Numbered from the stretch's first letter, positions 44,468 through 54,229 are shown. The stretch is 64,000 nt of DNA from Nocardia pseudobrasiliensis NBRC 108224 (GCF_001613105.1 NZ_BDBS01000001.1:1-64000), one strand, 5' to 3'. Translations and numbers: made by a program. Notes: generated by a model not told the origin, from the sequence alone.

Positions 44468-45250
44468 TCAGTTGGCGGGCGTATCGCCGCCGGGGGTGAG
44501 GATCGGCTTGTCGTCGAGACCAGGGGCCGGGGCGGCCTTGGACTCCGGGGCTGCCTGGGTGGGCGCGGAGCCCGAGCCGGGGACGGGTTGCGCCGGAACG
44601 GCATCGGTGCCCGGAGCGGGTGCGGGAGCCGGGGTGTCGGCGACGGTGAACATGCCGACGGTCGGGGTCATCACGCACAGGGAGGTGGGGTAGTTGATCG
44701 TGCCCCACATCGAGGCGACGACCGTGCCGGGGCCGGTGTCGACCGTCTTGGACAGGCCGGGCAGGTGATAGTCGGTCTGGTCGTCGAGCGGGTCGATGCC
44801 GCTGCGGCCGTTGGAGACATTGAGCCAGGCGACGGTCAGGCCGGAGGCGATCGGGAAGCCGGTCACGGCCGGGGTGGCCTGGAAGCGCAGGGTGCCGGGG
44901 CCGCCCGCGATACCGCGGTTCGGGCCCGGTTCGCCCGAGACGCCGGAGGCGGCGGTCAGGGTGATGAAACTGTCGCCGCAGCCGATGGTCGGGGCCTGAT
45001 ACGCGAAGGGGGCGAAGCCGCCCGCGATCCGGTCCAGATGCGCGGCGGTGATCAGACGCGCGACCTTGGCTACCGAATCGGCGCCCGCGTGCGCGGCCGG
45101 ATCGGGGCCCGCGGTGGCGGTCAATTGGTCGATCGCGGTATCGAGCGGAGATTTCGCGGGTTCCGCGGTGGCGCTGCCAAGCGTTGCGGCCGTGCCGATT
45201 CCGACGGCCGCCGCGGTAGCGGCCAGGCGCGCGATGGTCCTGCCGGTCAC
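44468..45250 (-). CDS. Secreted hypothetical protein with Pro/Ala-rich C-terminus
   Basis: This 260-residue protein has a Sec-type signal peptide (TGRTIARLAATAAAVGIGTA, cleavage probably after ATAEPA near residue 30). A globular region with two Cys (IGCGDSF near 90 and SLCVMTP near 190) could form a disulfide. The last 55 residues are Pro/Ala-rich and disordered. Similar exported proteins are common in nocardiae and rhodococci, with no known function. The GTG start at 45250 is preceded by AAGGAG. It ends at the shared terminator. Confidence 0.7.
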   Translation of the reverse strand: MTGRTIARLAATAAAVGIGTAATLGSATAEPAKSPLDTAIDQLTATAGPDPAAHAGADSVAKVARLITAAHLDRIAGGFAPFAYQAPTIGCGDSFITLTAASGVSGEPGPNRGIAGGPGTLRFQATPAVTGFPIASGLTVAWLNVSNGRSGIDPLDDQTDYHLPGLSKTVDTGPGTVVASMWGTINYPTSLCVMTPTVGMFTVADTPAPAPAPGTDAVPAQPVPGSGSAPTQAAPESKAAPAPGLDDKPILTPGGDTPAN

Positions 45251-45397
45251 TCTCGTGCTCCTTGTCGTGAACTCCTTCCGAGCAAGGTACCAGTTCGGCC
45301 TCGGTCACGTCCGTCCGGTCTGTGATCCACCTGACAGCGTCCGATTACCGGGGGGTAAGTTCGAGCGCGGATACCCGAACACGGTGGGAGACGCCCC

Positions 45398-46570
<1,173 letters not shown>

Positions 46571-46579
46571 GGCGCCGTA

Positions 46580-47713
46580 ATGGATTTCGAACTCACCGAT
46601 GAACAGGGCCTGCTGCGCGACACCGTCCGGGACCTGCTGGCGCGGGCCTACGATCCGGAGACGCGGCTGAAGGTGATCGACACCGATCTGGGCTGGAGCC
46701 GCGAGGTGTGGGCGCAGCTGGCCGAATTGGGTGTGCTGGGACTGAGTTTCAGCGAGGAGGACGGCGGCGTCGGCGCCGGACCGGTCGAGACCATGGTGGT
46801 GCTCGAGGAGATCGGACGCCGCCTCGCACCCGAACCGCTGCTGGACGCGGTGCTGCTGCCCGGCGGCCTGCTGGCCCGCCTCGGCACCCCCGAGCAGCGC
46901 GCGCGAGTGCTGCCGGAGCTGGTGGGCGGCACCAAACTACTGGCCTTCGCGCACGAGGAGCCGGGTTCGCGCTGGCCCGCGACCGCGGTCGCGACCACCG
47001 CGGTCGCCGATCCCGATCACGGCGGCTATCGGCTCACCGGCGTGAAAAACCCGGTGGCGCACGGTGATTGCGCCGATGAGTTGGTGGTCAGCGCGATCCT
47101 GCCGGGTAATGCGCTCGGCCTGTTCCTGGTGGCCGCCGAGGCCGAGGGTGTGACCCGCACGCCGTATCGAACCTTCGACGGCCGCCGTGGGGCGCAGTTC
47201 GAATTCGATTCCGCCCCGGCCGAATTGATCGGTGACACCCGCGACGCCACCGAATCGGTCGCCTCCGGAATCGGTGCGGCGCATGCCGCGCTGTGCGCGG
47301 AATCGGCCGGCGCGATGGCCGAGGCGCTGCGGCTGACGACCGAATATCTGAAGACCCGCAAGCAATTCGGCGTGCCGCTGTCGAAGTTCCAGACCCTGAC
47401 CCAGCGCGCGGCGGAGATGTACGTCTCGCTGGAGCTGGCCCGCAGCATGAGCTACTACGCCACCGCCTCGCTGGCCGACGGCACGGTCGATCCGATCGTG
47501 GTTTCGCGGGCGCGGCTGCAGGTCGGCCGCTCCGGTCGGCATATCGCGCAGGAGGCCATCCAGATGCACGGCGGTATCGGCATCACCACCGAATATCCGG
47601 TGAGCCATTACGCCGCCCGCCTGACCGCGATCGGTCGCACCCTCGGCGGCGACCTGGAACATCTGCAGGTTCTCACCCGCCGAGTCGGCCGTTACGGGCT
47701 GGTCGAACTGTAG
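46580..47713 (+). CDS. Acyl-CoA dehydrogenase, FadE-type subunit 2
   Basis: This 377-residue protein is the partner of the preceding gene, ten bases away. It has the ACAD N-terminal domain (FELTDEQGLLRDTVRDLL, FSEEDGGVGAGPVETMVVLEEIGRRLAPEPLL), a degenerate central FAD loop, and RKQFGVPLSKFQTLTQRAAEMY near 265-285. The C-terminus has HGGIGITTEYPVSHYAAR but no catalytic Glu. Half-degenerate subunits of this kind form heteromers with one active centre per pair. The start is ATG at 46580. Confidence 0.85.
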   Translation: MDFELTDEQGLLRDTVRDLLARAYDPETRLKVIDTDLGWSREVWAQLAELGVLGLSFSEEDGGVGAGPVETMVVLEEIGRRLAPEPLLDAVLLPGGLLARLGTPEQRARVLPELVGGTKLLAFAHEEPGSRWPATAVATTAVADPDHGGYRLTGVKNPVAHGDCADELVVSAILPGNALGLFLVAAEAEGVTRTPYRTFDGRRGAQFEFDSAPAELIGDTRDATESVASGIGAAHAALCAESAGAMAEALRLTTEYLKTRKQFGVPLSKFQTLTQRAAEMYVSLELARSMSYYATASLADGTVDPIVVSRARLQVGRSGRHIAQEAIQMHGGIGITTEYPVSHYAARLTAIGRTLGGDLEHLQVLTRRVGRYGLVEL

Positions 47714-47717
47714 GAGA

Positions 47718-48350
47718 TCAGTTGGAGCGCGGCCGGATCGACGTGCCGGCCGCGGCTTCGGCTGTGGTCACCGGGGCGACGGTCACCGGTGCGGTGGTCG
47801 GCTCGGCGGCGGGCGTCGAGGTGGTCGTCTCCGGCGCGACCGTGGGCACCGTGGATTCCTGGGTATCCGACGAATGGGTCGTCGGGATCGGCAGCGGCGC
47901 GGGGGTCGAGGTGGTGGTGGGCAGGCTCTTGGTGGTGGTCGTGGTGAGGTCCGAATCGTCCGACGGCTCGATCGTGCGCGTCGGTTCGGCTGTGGGGGTC
48001 GAGGATTCGGGGGCGCGCGGAAAATCGGCACGGACCTGCGGGTTGTCGGTGGCGTCCGGCGAGTGACCCGGCGAGGTGGTGGCCGAGCCGCTGGTGAGGG
48101 TGCGCCGGGGCGGGGTGTTCACCGCGACGCGCCAAGTCGGCGACGGCGGAATGGCCACGGCGGGTGTGCTACTGCCCGACCGGCCGGTCGTCGGGGCGCT
48201 CTGCAGGTCCGCGTTGAGCGCCGGCGGGGCCACGTAGATGTCGTGACGCCCGAGGCCGCACGAGCCGATCAGGATCAGTCCCAGTGATACGGCTCCGGCG
48301 GCGACTGCCGGTCCGGCCACCTTGGCGGACAGGCGGCGGCTGCCATCCAT
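47718..48350 (-). CDS. Putative lipoprotein with Thr/Pro-rich disordered tail
   Basis: This protein of 210 residues starts with a basic segment and a hydrophobic signal followed by a lipobox LILIGSC, so Cys31 is the likely lipidated residue. The remainder is low complexity, rich in Thr, Pro, Ser and Ala (a TTTTTKSLPTTTSTP-type stretch), like cell-wall-spanning linkers. No enzymatic domain is seen. The start is ATG at 48350, after GAGGAG. It converges with the FadE pair five bases apart. Confidence 0.65.
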   Translation of the reverse strand: MDGSRRLSAKVAGPAVAAGAVSLGLILIGSCGLGRHDIYVAPPALNADLQSAPTTGRSGSSTPAVAIPPSPTWRVAVNTPPRRTLTSGSATTSPGHSPDATDNPQVRADFPRAPESSTPTAEPTRTIEPSDDSDLTTTTTKSLPTTTSTPAPLPIPTTHSSDTQESTVPTVAPETTTSTPAAEPTTAPVTVAPVTTAEAAAGTSIRPRSN

Positions 48351-48540
48351 GAGTGTGGTGCTCCTCAATTTTCTCGAGTGGGCCTCACCTTAATCGAGGC
48401 CACGGGTTCGGGCCAGGCAAGCCGGGCGGTCTGCAAAATACCCGCCGGTAATTTCAAACGCCTGTGATTCAGATAACGAATTGGTCACTTGGGCGTGTCG
48501 CGGGCACGTGTCGGGTGAAGATTTGGCAACGGAGACGTAC

Positions 48541-48560
48541 CGTGTGAGCAAAGTTACACG
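48541..48560. promoter_or_regulatory. CRP/FNR-type binding site candidate
   Basis: CGTGTGAGCAAAGTTACACG contains TGTGA-N6-TTACA, nine of ten positions of the CRP consensus TGTGA-N6-TCACA, within a larger palindrome. It lies in the 285-base region between the divergent lipoprotein and small membrane protein genes, 76 bases before the latter's ATG. Regulation by a CRP-like protein such as the homologue of Rv3676 is inferred. Confidence 0.45.
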
Positions 48561-48635
48561 TGAGACGCCTGAAAAGTATTGAGGGACACTGCGAATGTTG
48601 CGGTGGTCAATAACAGGTGTCATCAAGGAGTGGTG

Positions 48636-48887
48636 ATGGGAGCATATTCGACATCCCCGCTGCGTGCGGTGTCGGAGAACGATTCGGATACAACCGAATC
48701 CGGCCGCACCGGGTGGGCGATCGTCTCCCGCGTCGCGGCTTGGCTGTTCTTCCTCGGCGGAGTGGTCGGCGCGGTGCTCGGCATTGCCGGTCTACGCGTG
48801 GAGATCACTGTCGCCGGGCTGATCCTGGCCTGTACGGCCGGACTGGTCCTGCTCAAGCTGCGGGCCGACAGTCACGGCCCCGCCTGA
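48636..48887 (+). CDS. Small two-helix membrane protein
   Basis: This 83-residue protein has a 30-residue polar N-terminus and two hydrophobic helices (WAIVSRVAAWLFFLGGVVGA and ITVAGLILACTAGLVLLKL) separated by a short turn, ending in a basic/polar tail. The start is ATG at 48636, after AAGGAG. I do not recognise a family. It is the first gene downstream of the CRP-like site and is 59 bases from the next gene. Confidence 0.55.
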   Translation: MGAYSTSPLRAVSENDSDTTESGRTGWAIVSRVAAWLFFLGGVVGAVLGIAGLRVEITVAGLILACTAGLVLLKLRADSHGPA

Positions 48888-48946
48888 TGCCCGTCGTCTC
48901 GTAAAGTGCTGGGCGACGTGGCCTTTCGCGCCTACCGTGAACAGAT

Positions 48947-49762
48947 ATGAAGGTTGAGCTGGTCGACGACGCGGGCGAGTTCCGACGTCTGGCCGGAGAG
49001 TATCTGTCACGTGACCCTCTGCGACACACCGTAATCGCCACCGCCATCGAGAATTTCGCCAGCGGGCTGAGTGACGGGCGGGTGGTCTTCGCGGCCGTCC
49101 GCGCCGACGGCGTGGTGATCGGCGCTGGGATGCAGGCCGGTCCGCACAGCATCTATCTGAGCGATGTCCCGGATCCGATCGTGGGCGAATTGGCCGAGCG
49201 CTTCGCCGAGCATGTACCCGACGCGCCGGGGGTGGAGGCCGCGCCCGGTATCGGCCTCGTCTTCGCCGAGCGGTGGAGTGCGCTGCGGGGCGGCAAGTTC
49301 CGGATGGATTTCGCCAGCCGGCTGTATCGGCTGGGCGCACTGCGTGTTCCGGAGGTTCCGGGGCGGCTGCGCGGCGCGCTGGACGCCGATATCGATATCT
49401 GTGAGCAGTGGCTCGACGGTATGCGCAACGAGGTCGGGGTCGGCCTGGACCGCGCCGCGATCCGGGTGCGCATCGCCCTGGGCCGGCTGTGGCTGTGGGA
49501 GCGCGACGGCCGCCCGGTCTCGCTGGCCGCCCATCAGGCGCGCGCCTACGGTTGGAGCCGGATCGGACCGGTCTACACCCCGCCGGAGGAACGCCGCAAC
49601 GGATACGCCGGAGCCCTTACCGCGCATCTGTCGCAGTGGCTGCGCGACAAGGGTTCCCGGGTCTGCCTGTTCACCGATCTCGGCAATCCCACCTCCAACA
49701 AGATCTATCAGGCCATCGGCTACGAGCCGGTGCACAACTTCGTGCACTACGTCTTCGAGTAG
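48947..49762 (+). CDS. GNAT-family acetyltransferase
   Basis: This 271-residue protein has a divergent N-terminal domain and a C-terminal GNAT domain from about residue 140. Its acetyl-CoA region reads YTPPEERRNGYAGALTAHLSQWL near 206-228, followed by LFTDLGNPTSNKIYQAIGYEPV, a typical motif B. The target is unknown. The start is ATG at 48947. Its last 16 bases overlap the convergent SnoaL-like gene. Confidence 0.8.
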   Translation: MKVELVDDAGEFRRLAGEYLSRDPLRHTVIATAIENFASGLSDGRVVFAAVRADGVVIGAGMQAGPHSIYLSDVPDPIVGELAERFAEHVPDAPGVEAAPGIGLVFAERWSALRGGKFRMDFASRLYRLGALRVPEVPGRLRGALDADIDICEQWLDGMRNEVGVGLDRAAIRVRIALGRLWLWERDGRPVSLAAHQARAYGWSRIGPVYTPPEERRNGYAGALTAHLSQWLRDKGSRVCLFTDLGNPTSNKIYQAIGYEPVHNFVHYVFE

Positions 49763-50175
49763 CCGCGCGCCGGATCGATCGGGGTGTTCTGCGCGGCGGC
49801 CAGCCACCAGCGATCGTCGCGTCGCACCAGCGTGTACATGGCCATTTCCGAGAAGGCCCCGGGATCGGTGGCCCGGCGGCGGATCTGGGTCACGACCACC
49901 CCGGGCGTCGGGGCGATGGCCGCCACCACCTCGAAGGTCGACGGCGGTGCGACCCGATCGTCCATCAGTCGATGGTGGATGGCGTTGAGCTGGTCGTATC
50001 CGCGGATCGTCGCCCCGAAGGGTGAGCCCCACAGCACATCCGCGGCGAAGGAGTTGTCGTAGCCGTCGGCGTCGGAGGTCTCCCCGGCGTGCTGTAGTTC
50101 CGCGGCCAGCGCCTCGGCGACCGCGCGGGCGTCCGCGGCGGCGGCCGGATCGTCGAGGTTGGGTCGAATGGTCAT
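49747..50175 (-). CDS. SnoaL/SgcJ-like (NTF2-fold) protein
   Basis: This 142-residue protein has the cone-shaped NTF2-like pattern: an N-terminal helix, GYDNSFAADVLWGSPFGATIRGYDQL, and antiparallel strands ending DDRWWLAAAQNTPID. This matches the SgcJ/EcaC group. Such proteins are often annotated as oxidoreductases or isomerases but have uncertain activity. The start is ATG at 50175. It lies downstream of a flavin monooxygenase gene on the same strand, 49 bases away, and may share its transcript. Confidence 0.75.
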   Translation of the reverse strand: MTIRPNLDDPAAAADARAVAEALAAELQHAGETSDADGYDNSFAADVLWGSPFGATIRGYDQLNAIHHRLMDDRVAPPSTFEVVAAIAPTPGVVVTQIRRRATDPGAFSEMAMYTLVRRDDRWWLAAAQNTPIDPARGYSKT

Positions 50176-50224
50176 CTCTGCTCCGTTTCTCGATGTCCAC
50201 CGAACCTAGAAGCTGAAGTTAACT

Positions 50225-51760
50225 TCAGGTCAACTGTGCTGTCGGTGAGGTCACAGTCGCGATGCGATCGAGGACCTCACGCAGGGCGGCGGCCGGATCG
50301 CGGGGCGCGGTCGCGGCGCGCCAGGCCACGATCTGATCGGGACGCACCAGGAGGGCTCCGGTGCGTTCGATTCCCACTGTGGCGCACCAGGATTCGTCGA
50401 GGGCGCGCGTCGGTACCGGCAGTTCCTTCCCCCGCCACGGCGTGGCGTCGGGCCCGGTGAGCAGTGTGAATTCGGTGTCGATCAGATCCAGGGTGGAGCG
50501 GCCGTCGGGGAGGAAGCGATGCGGCAGCCGGGTGCCCGGCTGTCCGGTCAGGTCAAGTCGTTCGGTGGTGTGCGCACTGTCGTCGGGGATGAAAGCGCCT
50601 GTGGGATAGCGGACTCCGAGAATCAGCGCGATCGGGTCGGCCAGCGGTGAGCCGTCGGTGGATTCGGTCGTCACCCGGCGCAGATCCGGCGTTCGGATAC
50701 TGGACTGATCGGCTACGAACATCCCGGTGGGATGGCGTTCGGCGTGATAGCTGTCCAGCAGTGCCGCTTCGGCCGTACCACGCAGCACCAGGCCCAGCTT
50801 CCAGGCGAGGTTGTGCGCGTCCTGGATGCCGGTATTGGCGCCCGCGGCCGCATACGGCGGCATGACGTGGGCGGCATCACCGGCCAGGAAGATGCGCCCC
50901 GCGCGGTACCGGTCGGCCACGAACATGCCCGGCTCCCAAGCCAATACGCTGAGCACCTCGATCTCGATATCGGGCACGCCGATCGCGGTGCGCAACTTCC
51001 GCGGCCACGCGTCGGCCGGGGTGTCCACCTGCCGGGTCGTGAAGATCCATCGGTAGCGCCCGTCCACCGACGCGAAAGCGCCCGGGGCGCTGTCGTTGTC
51101 GATCTGGCAGAGATTGAATTCCCTGTCGCGCACCAGCTCCGACAGATCGGCGCGGAAGTACACGTTCACCGCCCGGCCCAGCGTGCCGCGCCCGCTGCGG
51201 GGGATCGCGAGCCGCCGCCGGATGGGACTGGCCGCACCGTCGGCGGCGATCAGATAGTCCGCGCGCAGCCGCTCGGTCGAACCGTCGGAGGCCCGCAGTG
51301 TGGCGGTGATTCCCGTTGCGTCCTCGGCGAATTCGGTGCATTCGACGCCGAATCGGATATCGCAGCCGCGTGCCTCGCCGAGCGCGCGCAGCGTCGGCTC
51401 GAGGGTGTCCTGTGCGCAGAGACAGGCCGTGGCCGGGGTGATGGCATCCCAATCCGGCATGCCGCCCGGGAATGCGAACGGCAGCCGCTGCGCCTGCGCG
51501 AGCGTGGGCCCGGCCGCCATGGCCTGATGATTCGCCAGTCCGGCCGCCGCGGCGAGGACCTGCTCGGCGATGCCGAGCTGACGGAACAGCTCCATCGTGC
51601 GGATATTGATGCGGCGGGCCTTGGGCTGCGGTGACGTGTTCGCGCGGCGTTCGACCAGCGTGGCCGCGACGCCGTGATGCCGCAGGAACAGTGCAGCCGA
51701 CAGGCCGACCAGACCGCCGCCGACGATCAGAACGCGAGGTTCGTGTACGTTGTACATCAT
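50225..51760 (-). CDS. FAD-dependent aromatic monooxygenase (PheA/TetX-like)
   Basis: This 511-residue flavoprotein monooxygenase has the FAD loop VLIVGGGLVGLSAALFLRHHG near residues 9-29 and ARRINIRTMELFRQLG near 48-63. DYLIADGAASPIRR-like sequence lies near 155, GRIFLAGDAAHVMPPYAAAGANTGIQD near 285-311, and a thioredoxin-like C-terminal domain follows. It should hydroxylate a phenolic or polyketide-like substrate with NAD(P)H. It is divergent from a TetR gene over a tandem operator that overlaps its 5' end. The ATG at 51760 is chosen; 51757 and 51778 are alternatives and no ribosome site is visible, so a leaderless message is likely. Confidence 0.85.
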   Translation of the reverse strand: MMYNVHEPRVLIVGGGLVGLSAALFLRHHGVAATLVERRANTSPQPKARRINIRTMELFRQLGIAEQVLAAAAGLANHQAMAAGPTLAQAQRLPFAFPGGMPDWDAITPATACLCAQDTLEPTLRALGEARGCDIRFGVECTEFAEDATGITATLRASDGSTERLRADYLIAADGAASPIRRRLAIPRSGRGTLGRAVNVYFRADLSELVRDREFNLCQIDNDSAPGAFASVDGRYRWIFTTRQVDTPADAWPRKLRTAIGVPDIEIEVLSVLAWEPGMFVADRYRAGRIFLAGDAAHVMPPYAAAGANTGIQDAHNLAWKLGLVLRGTAEAALLDSYHAERHPTGMFVADQSSIRTPDLRRVTTESTDGSPLADPIALILGVRYPTGAFIPDDSAHTTERLDLTGQPGTRLPHRFLPDGRSTLDLIDTEFTLLTGPDATPWRGKELPVPTRALDESWCATVGIERTGALLVRPDQIVAWRAATAPRDPAAALREVLDRIATVTSPTAQLT

Positions 51761-51773
51761 GTGTACGTTGTAC
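51743..51773. promoter_or_regulatory. Tandem operator between flavin monooxygenase and TetR genes
   Basis: GTGTACGTTGTAC occurs at 51743-51755 and again at 51761-51773. Each copy contains the palindrome GTAC-N3-GTAC, and the repeats are 18 bases apart. The location at the start of the monooxygenase gene and 32 bases before the TetR ATG suggests binding by the TetR product to repress both genes. Confidence 0.65.
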
Positions 51774-51804
51774 GCCAATGATTGAATGCGGGCAAGGAGG
51801 TGTC

Positions 51805-52530
51805 ATGACGGACGAGGCGCCCGGACCGCTGGTCTGGTCCCTGCCCGAACCACCCGGCCGGCCGACCACGAGCCTGAGCCGGGCCGAAATCCTGCGCGCC
51901 GCACTGACGATCGCCGATGCGGAGGGCGCGCGGGCCCTGACCATGCGCCGGGTGGCGACGGCGGTCGGCGCGTCCACGCCCATGTCGCTGTATCGCTATG
52001 TCGGCAGTAAGGACGGGCTGGTCGATCTGATGATCGATGCCGTCTACGGTGAGATTCCCTTGCCCGAGCGGGTAGAGGGCTGGCGCGACGGCCTGGAACG
52101 GCTGGCGCTGGAGAGCTGGACGGTGATCCGGCGGCATCTGTGGTTCGGCGAGCTGGTGCACACTCGTCCGCCCCTGGGTCCGAACGCTCTGCACTACTTC
52201 GATTTCCGCTTCGCGCTGCTGGAACCGCTTGGTCTGTCCGCCGATGAGCTCACGCTGCTCACCGGTGCGGTGGACGGCCACATCTTCGGCGCGGCACTGC
52301 AATCCGCCGAGGAGGCGCGCATGCGCACCCGCGTCGGCCTGAAAACGGAGGCCGACCTCGAGGCCGCCGCCCGGCCGTTCCTGGAACCGATCCTGTCCGG
52401 CGACCGCTATCCGGCCTTCGCCCGCTGGTTCGCCGCGCGCACGGGTTCGGCCCCGGCCGATCCGGTGGCATGGACGCTGGCCTGTCTGCTCGACGGCATC
52501 ACCGCACGCCTCGAACTACCGGCGCGGTGA
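51805..52530 (+). CDS. TetR-family transcriptional regulator
   Basis: This 241-residue protein has a TetR HTH near residues 30-75 (SRAEILRAALTIADAEG, then MRRVATAVGASTPMSLYRYV). A helical C-terminal domain of the TetR_C tetracycline-repressor-like type follows. The start is ATG at 51805, after AAGGAGGTG. The divergent flavin monooxygenase gene and the tandem GTACGTTGTAC operator between them suggest classic local repression released by the monooxygenase's substrate. It overlaps the convergent gene by 15 bases. Confidence 0.87.
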   Translation: MTDEAPGPLVWSLPEPPGRPTTSLSRAEILRAALTIADAEGARALTMRRVATAVGASTPMSLYRYVGSKDGLVDLMIDAVYGEIPLPERVEGWRDGLERLALESWTVIRRHLWFGELVHTRPPLGPNALHYFDFRFALLEPLGLSADELTLLTGAVDGHIFGAALQSAEEARMRTRVGLKTEADLEAAARPFLEPILSGDRYPAFARWFAARTGSAPADPVAWTLACLLDGITARLELPAR

Positions 52531-53178
52531 ACTAGCCCACGCGCTGTGAACGGCGGGGAGGCGGAGCAGATCGTGGATGTGATCGTCGTCGATGGGCGCG
52601 AAATCCTGGTAGTGGTCGGCGATATTGTCCAGATGTTCGCAGGTGTGCAGGCAGACGACCTTGTCGGCGTCGCCGACGAGTGCGGCGACGGTGAGCGCGC
52701 AGGCGACGGGGCTGGCGAAGACCACGCGAATCGCGCCGTGGGCGTAGGCCGCACGGCAGGCGGCGCGGGCCCGCGCCGGGTCGGCGAGGCCGTCGTCGAC
52801 GATCACGACCGTATGTCCGGCGAGTCCGCAACCCGGGCGCAGCCCGCGGAATCGTTCGGTCCTGCGGCGCAAAGTGTCTCGTTCGCGGCGCTCGATGCGG
52901 GTCAGTTCGGCGGTATCGGAGGCCACGGCCCGCGCGAGATCCTGATCGAGGACCCGCACGCCACGCTCGGCGATCGCGCCGTAGGCCCGGGTCGACTTTC
53001 CGGGACGGAGATCGCAGACGACCATCACATCCAGCAGCACGCGCAATCGGGAGGCGATTTCCGCGGCCACGGCCACCCCGCCGCCGGCCAGCCCGACGAT
53101 CACGACATCCGGGCCGCGAAATGCCATGAGCCGGCCGGTCAGCCGCCGCCCGGCGTCGCGGCGATCGAGAAACTGCAT
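52516..53178 (-). CDS. Phosphoribosyltransferase-like protein with degenerate PRPP loop
   Basis: This 220-residue protein aligns in layout with the phosphoribosyltransferase at 40.3 kb: VVIVGLAGGGVAVAAEIASRL near 29-49 and TVVIVDDGLADPARARAAC near 130-148. The usual PRPP loop DDG-ATGAT reads DDGLADPARA, so the Thr-Gly-Ala-Thr phosphate contact is lost and transferase activity is doubtful. The start is ATG at 53178, with AGGAGGTG. It lies 31 bases after the small kinase-dimerisation-like gene, in one unit. Genes of this type belong to hypoxia (DosR) regulons in mycobacteria. Confidence 0.75.
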   Translation of the reverse strand: MQFLDRRDAGRRLTGRLMAFRGPDVVIVGLAGGGVAVAAEIASRLRVLLDVMVVCDLRPGKSTRAYGAIAERGVRVLDQDLARAVASDTAELTRIERRERDTLRRRTERFRGLRPGCGLAGHTVVIVDDGLADPARARAACRAAYAHGAIRVVFASPVACALTVAALVGDADKVVCLHTCEHLDNIADHYQDFAPIDDDHIHDLLRLPAVHSAWASSPRR

Positions 53179-53209
53179 GACACCTCCTGAGGACCCGGAT
53201 ACGAAACTC

Positions 53210-53548
53210 TCACCTGCGCCGTTTGCGCCGCATGGGCGGTGGCCGCTCGGGCGGTTCGGGCTCGCGTTCCAGCGTGAGCACCGCCAGGCCGGTATCGCGA
53301 ATGAGCATGTCCAAATCGTCCAGCAGATCGGTGACCGCGGCGCTGGCCGCGCGCAGGTCCCGCTCGGAACTGTCGTGCTGCTCGAAAACCGCACGGAGCG
53401 TATGCAATTGCAGTCCGACATCGAACAAATGTCGCACCAAGCGGTCGCTCAGGGTGGTGAACTCGGCCTGATCGCCCCGGGGAACCTCGTCGAAATAACC
53501 TTGGGGCACAGGTAATTCCGGTCCTTCAGCGTCATGCGCAGGAACCAC
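53210..53548 (-). CDS. Stand-alone DevS-like histidine-kinase dimerisation domain lacking the His (hypothetical)
   Basis: This 112-residue protein contains LSDRLVRHLFDVGLQLHTLR near 35-54 and AVTDLLDDLDMLIRDTGLAV near 75-94. Together they resemble the two helices of the HisKA_3 dimerisation domain of DevS/DosT kinases (LHDxVIQRLFxxGLxLQ and AVDDLDxVIRDIR). The phospho-accepting His position is Ser-Asp-Arg here and there is no ATPase domain. It ends in a basic RRKRRR tail. The GTG start at 53548 is preceded by AGGAGGG. It could modulate a full-length kinase. The match is by eye. Confidence 0.5.
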   Translation of the reverse strand: MVPAHDAEGPELPVPQGYFDEVPRGDQAEFTTLSDRLVRHLFDVGLQLHTLRAVFEQHDSSERDLRAASAAVTDLLDDLDMLIRDTGLAVLTLEREPEPPERPPPMRRKRRR

Positions 53549-53803
53549 ATTCCCTCCTGAGCCGCGAACCGTCCATGGTTGCGAGCCGCACTCGGGACTC
53601 GGGAAGACGACGTTGGCAATTCTACGTCGTCGCTGGTGCGGGGGGTTGTGAAACAGTGGCGATCTACTTCACGTCAGGGGTTGGCGGGATGAAAACCTTT
53701 GCGCTGAAACGTATTATCGAAACTCGAGAGCGTACGGCTCGATTCGAGAGCCCGGTCGGCACATCCGGCCCCAATCGGTACGCCGGGACGGATAATCGGA
53801 AAT

Positions 53804-54229
53804 ATGGCGGACCGGGGCGAGCGGGAGCTGCGCGAACTGACCAATGGCGACGCGCTACGCCTGCTGGGCTCGGTCCGGTTCGGCCGGGTGGTCTTCGCCC
53901 GGCACGCGCTGCCGACCATCCGCCCGGTCAATCACATCATCGACGGCGAATACGTCATCATCTACGCGAATCTGAGCATCGTGCCGATGCATTCGGACCG
54001 TCAGGTCGTTTCCTATGAGGCCGACACCATCGACCACGAGACCCAGCTGGGCTGGTGTGTGATCCTCACCGGAACCGCCGAACCCGTCCTGGATCCCGAC
54101 GAGATCGCCCGCTACGAGCGGCTGATCGATCCGTGGCTGCCGGGTGCGCGCAATCGGGTCGTACGGATCCGGCCGGATATCGTGACCGGCATCGAACTGG
54201 TGACCAAGGTCGAGGTCGATCAGGCCTGA
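53804..54229 (+). CDS. Pyridoxamine-phosphate-oxidase-fold (FDOR) flavin/F420-binding protein
   Basis: This 141-residue protein has the split-barrel fold signature: LLGSVRFGRVVFARHALPTIRPVNHIIDGEYVII split across residues 20-53, and GWCVILTGTAEPV near 84-96. Mycobacterial relatives are small flavin, F420 or haem-binding reductases, several of them under DosR control. The start is ATG at 53804. It lies divergent from the degenerate phosphoribosyltransferase unit, 255 bases away, and overlaps the convergent lyase gene by ten bases. Confidence 0.8.
   Translation: MADRGERELRELTNGDALRLLGSVRFGRVVFARHALPTIRPVNHIIDGEYVIIYANLSIVPMHSDRQVVSYEADTIDHETQLGWCVILTGTAEPVLDPDEIARYERLIDPWLPGARNRVVRIRPDIVTGIELVTKVEVDQA

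Noticed and set aside
53585..53615. DosR box near the FDOR and phosphoribosyltransferase genes
   Set aside because: Only a half-site-like CGGGACT was found; the second half does not match the published palindrome.
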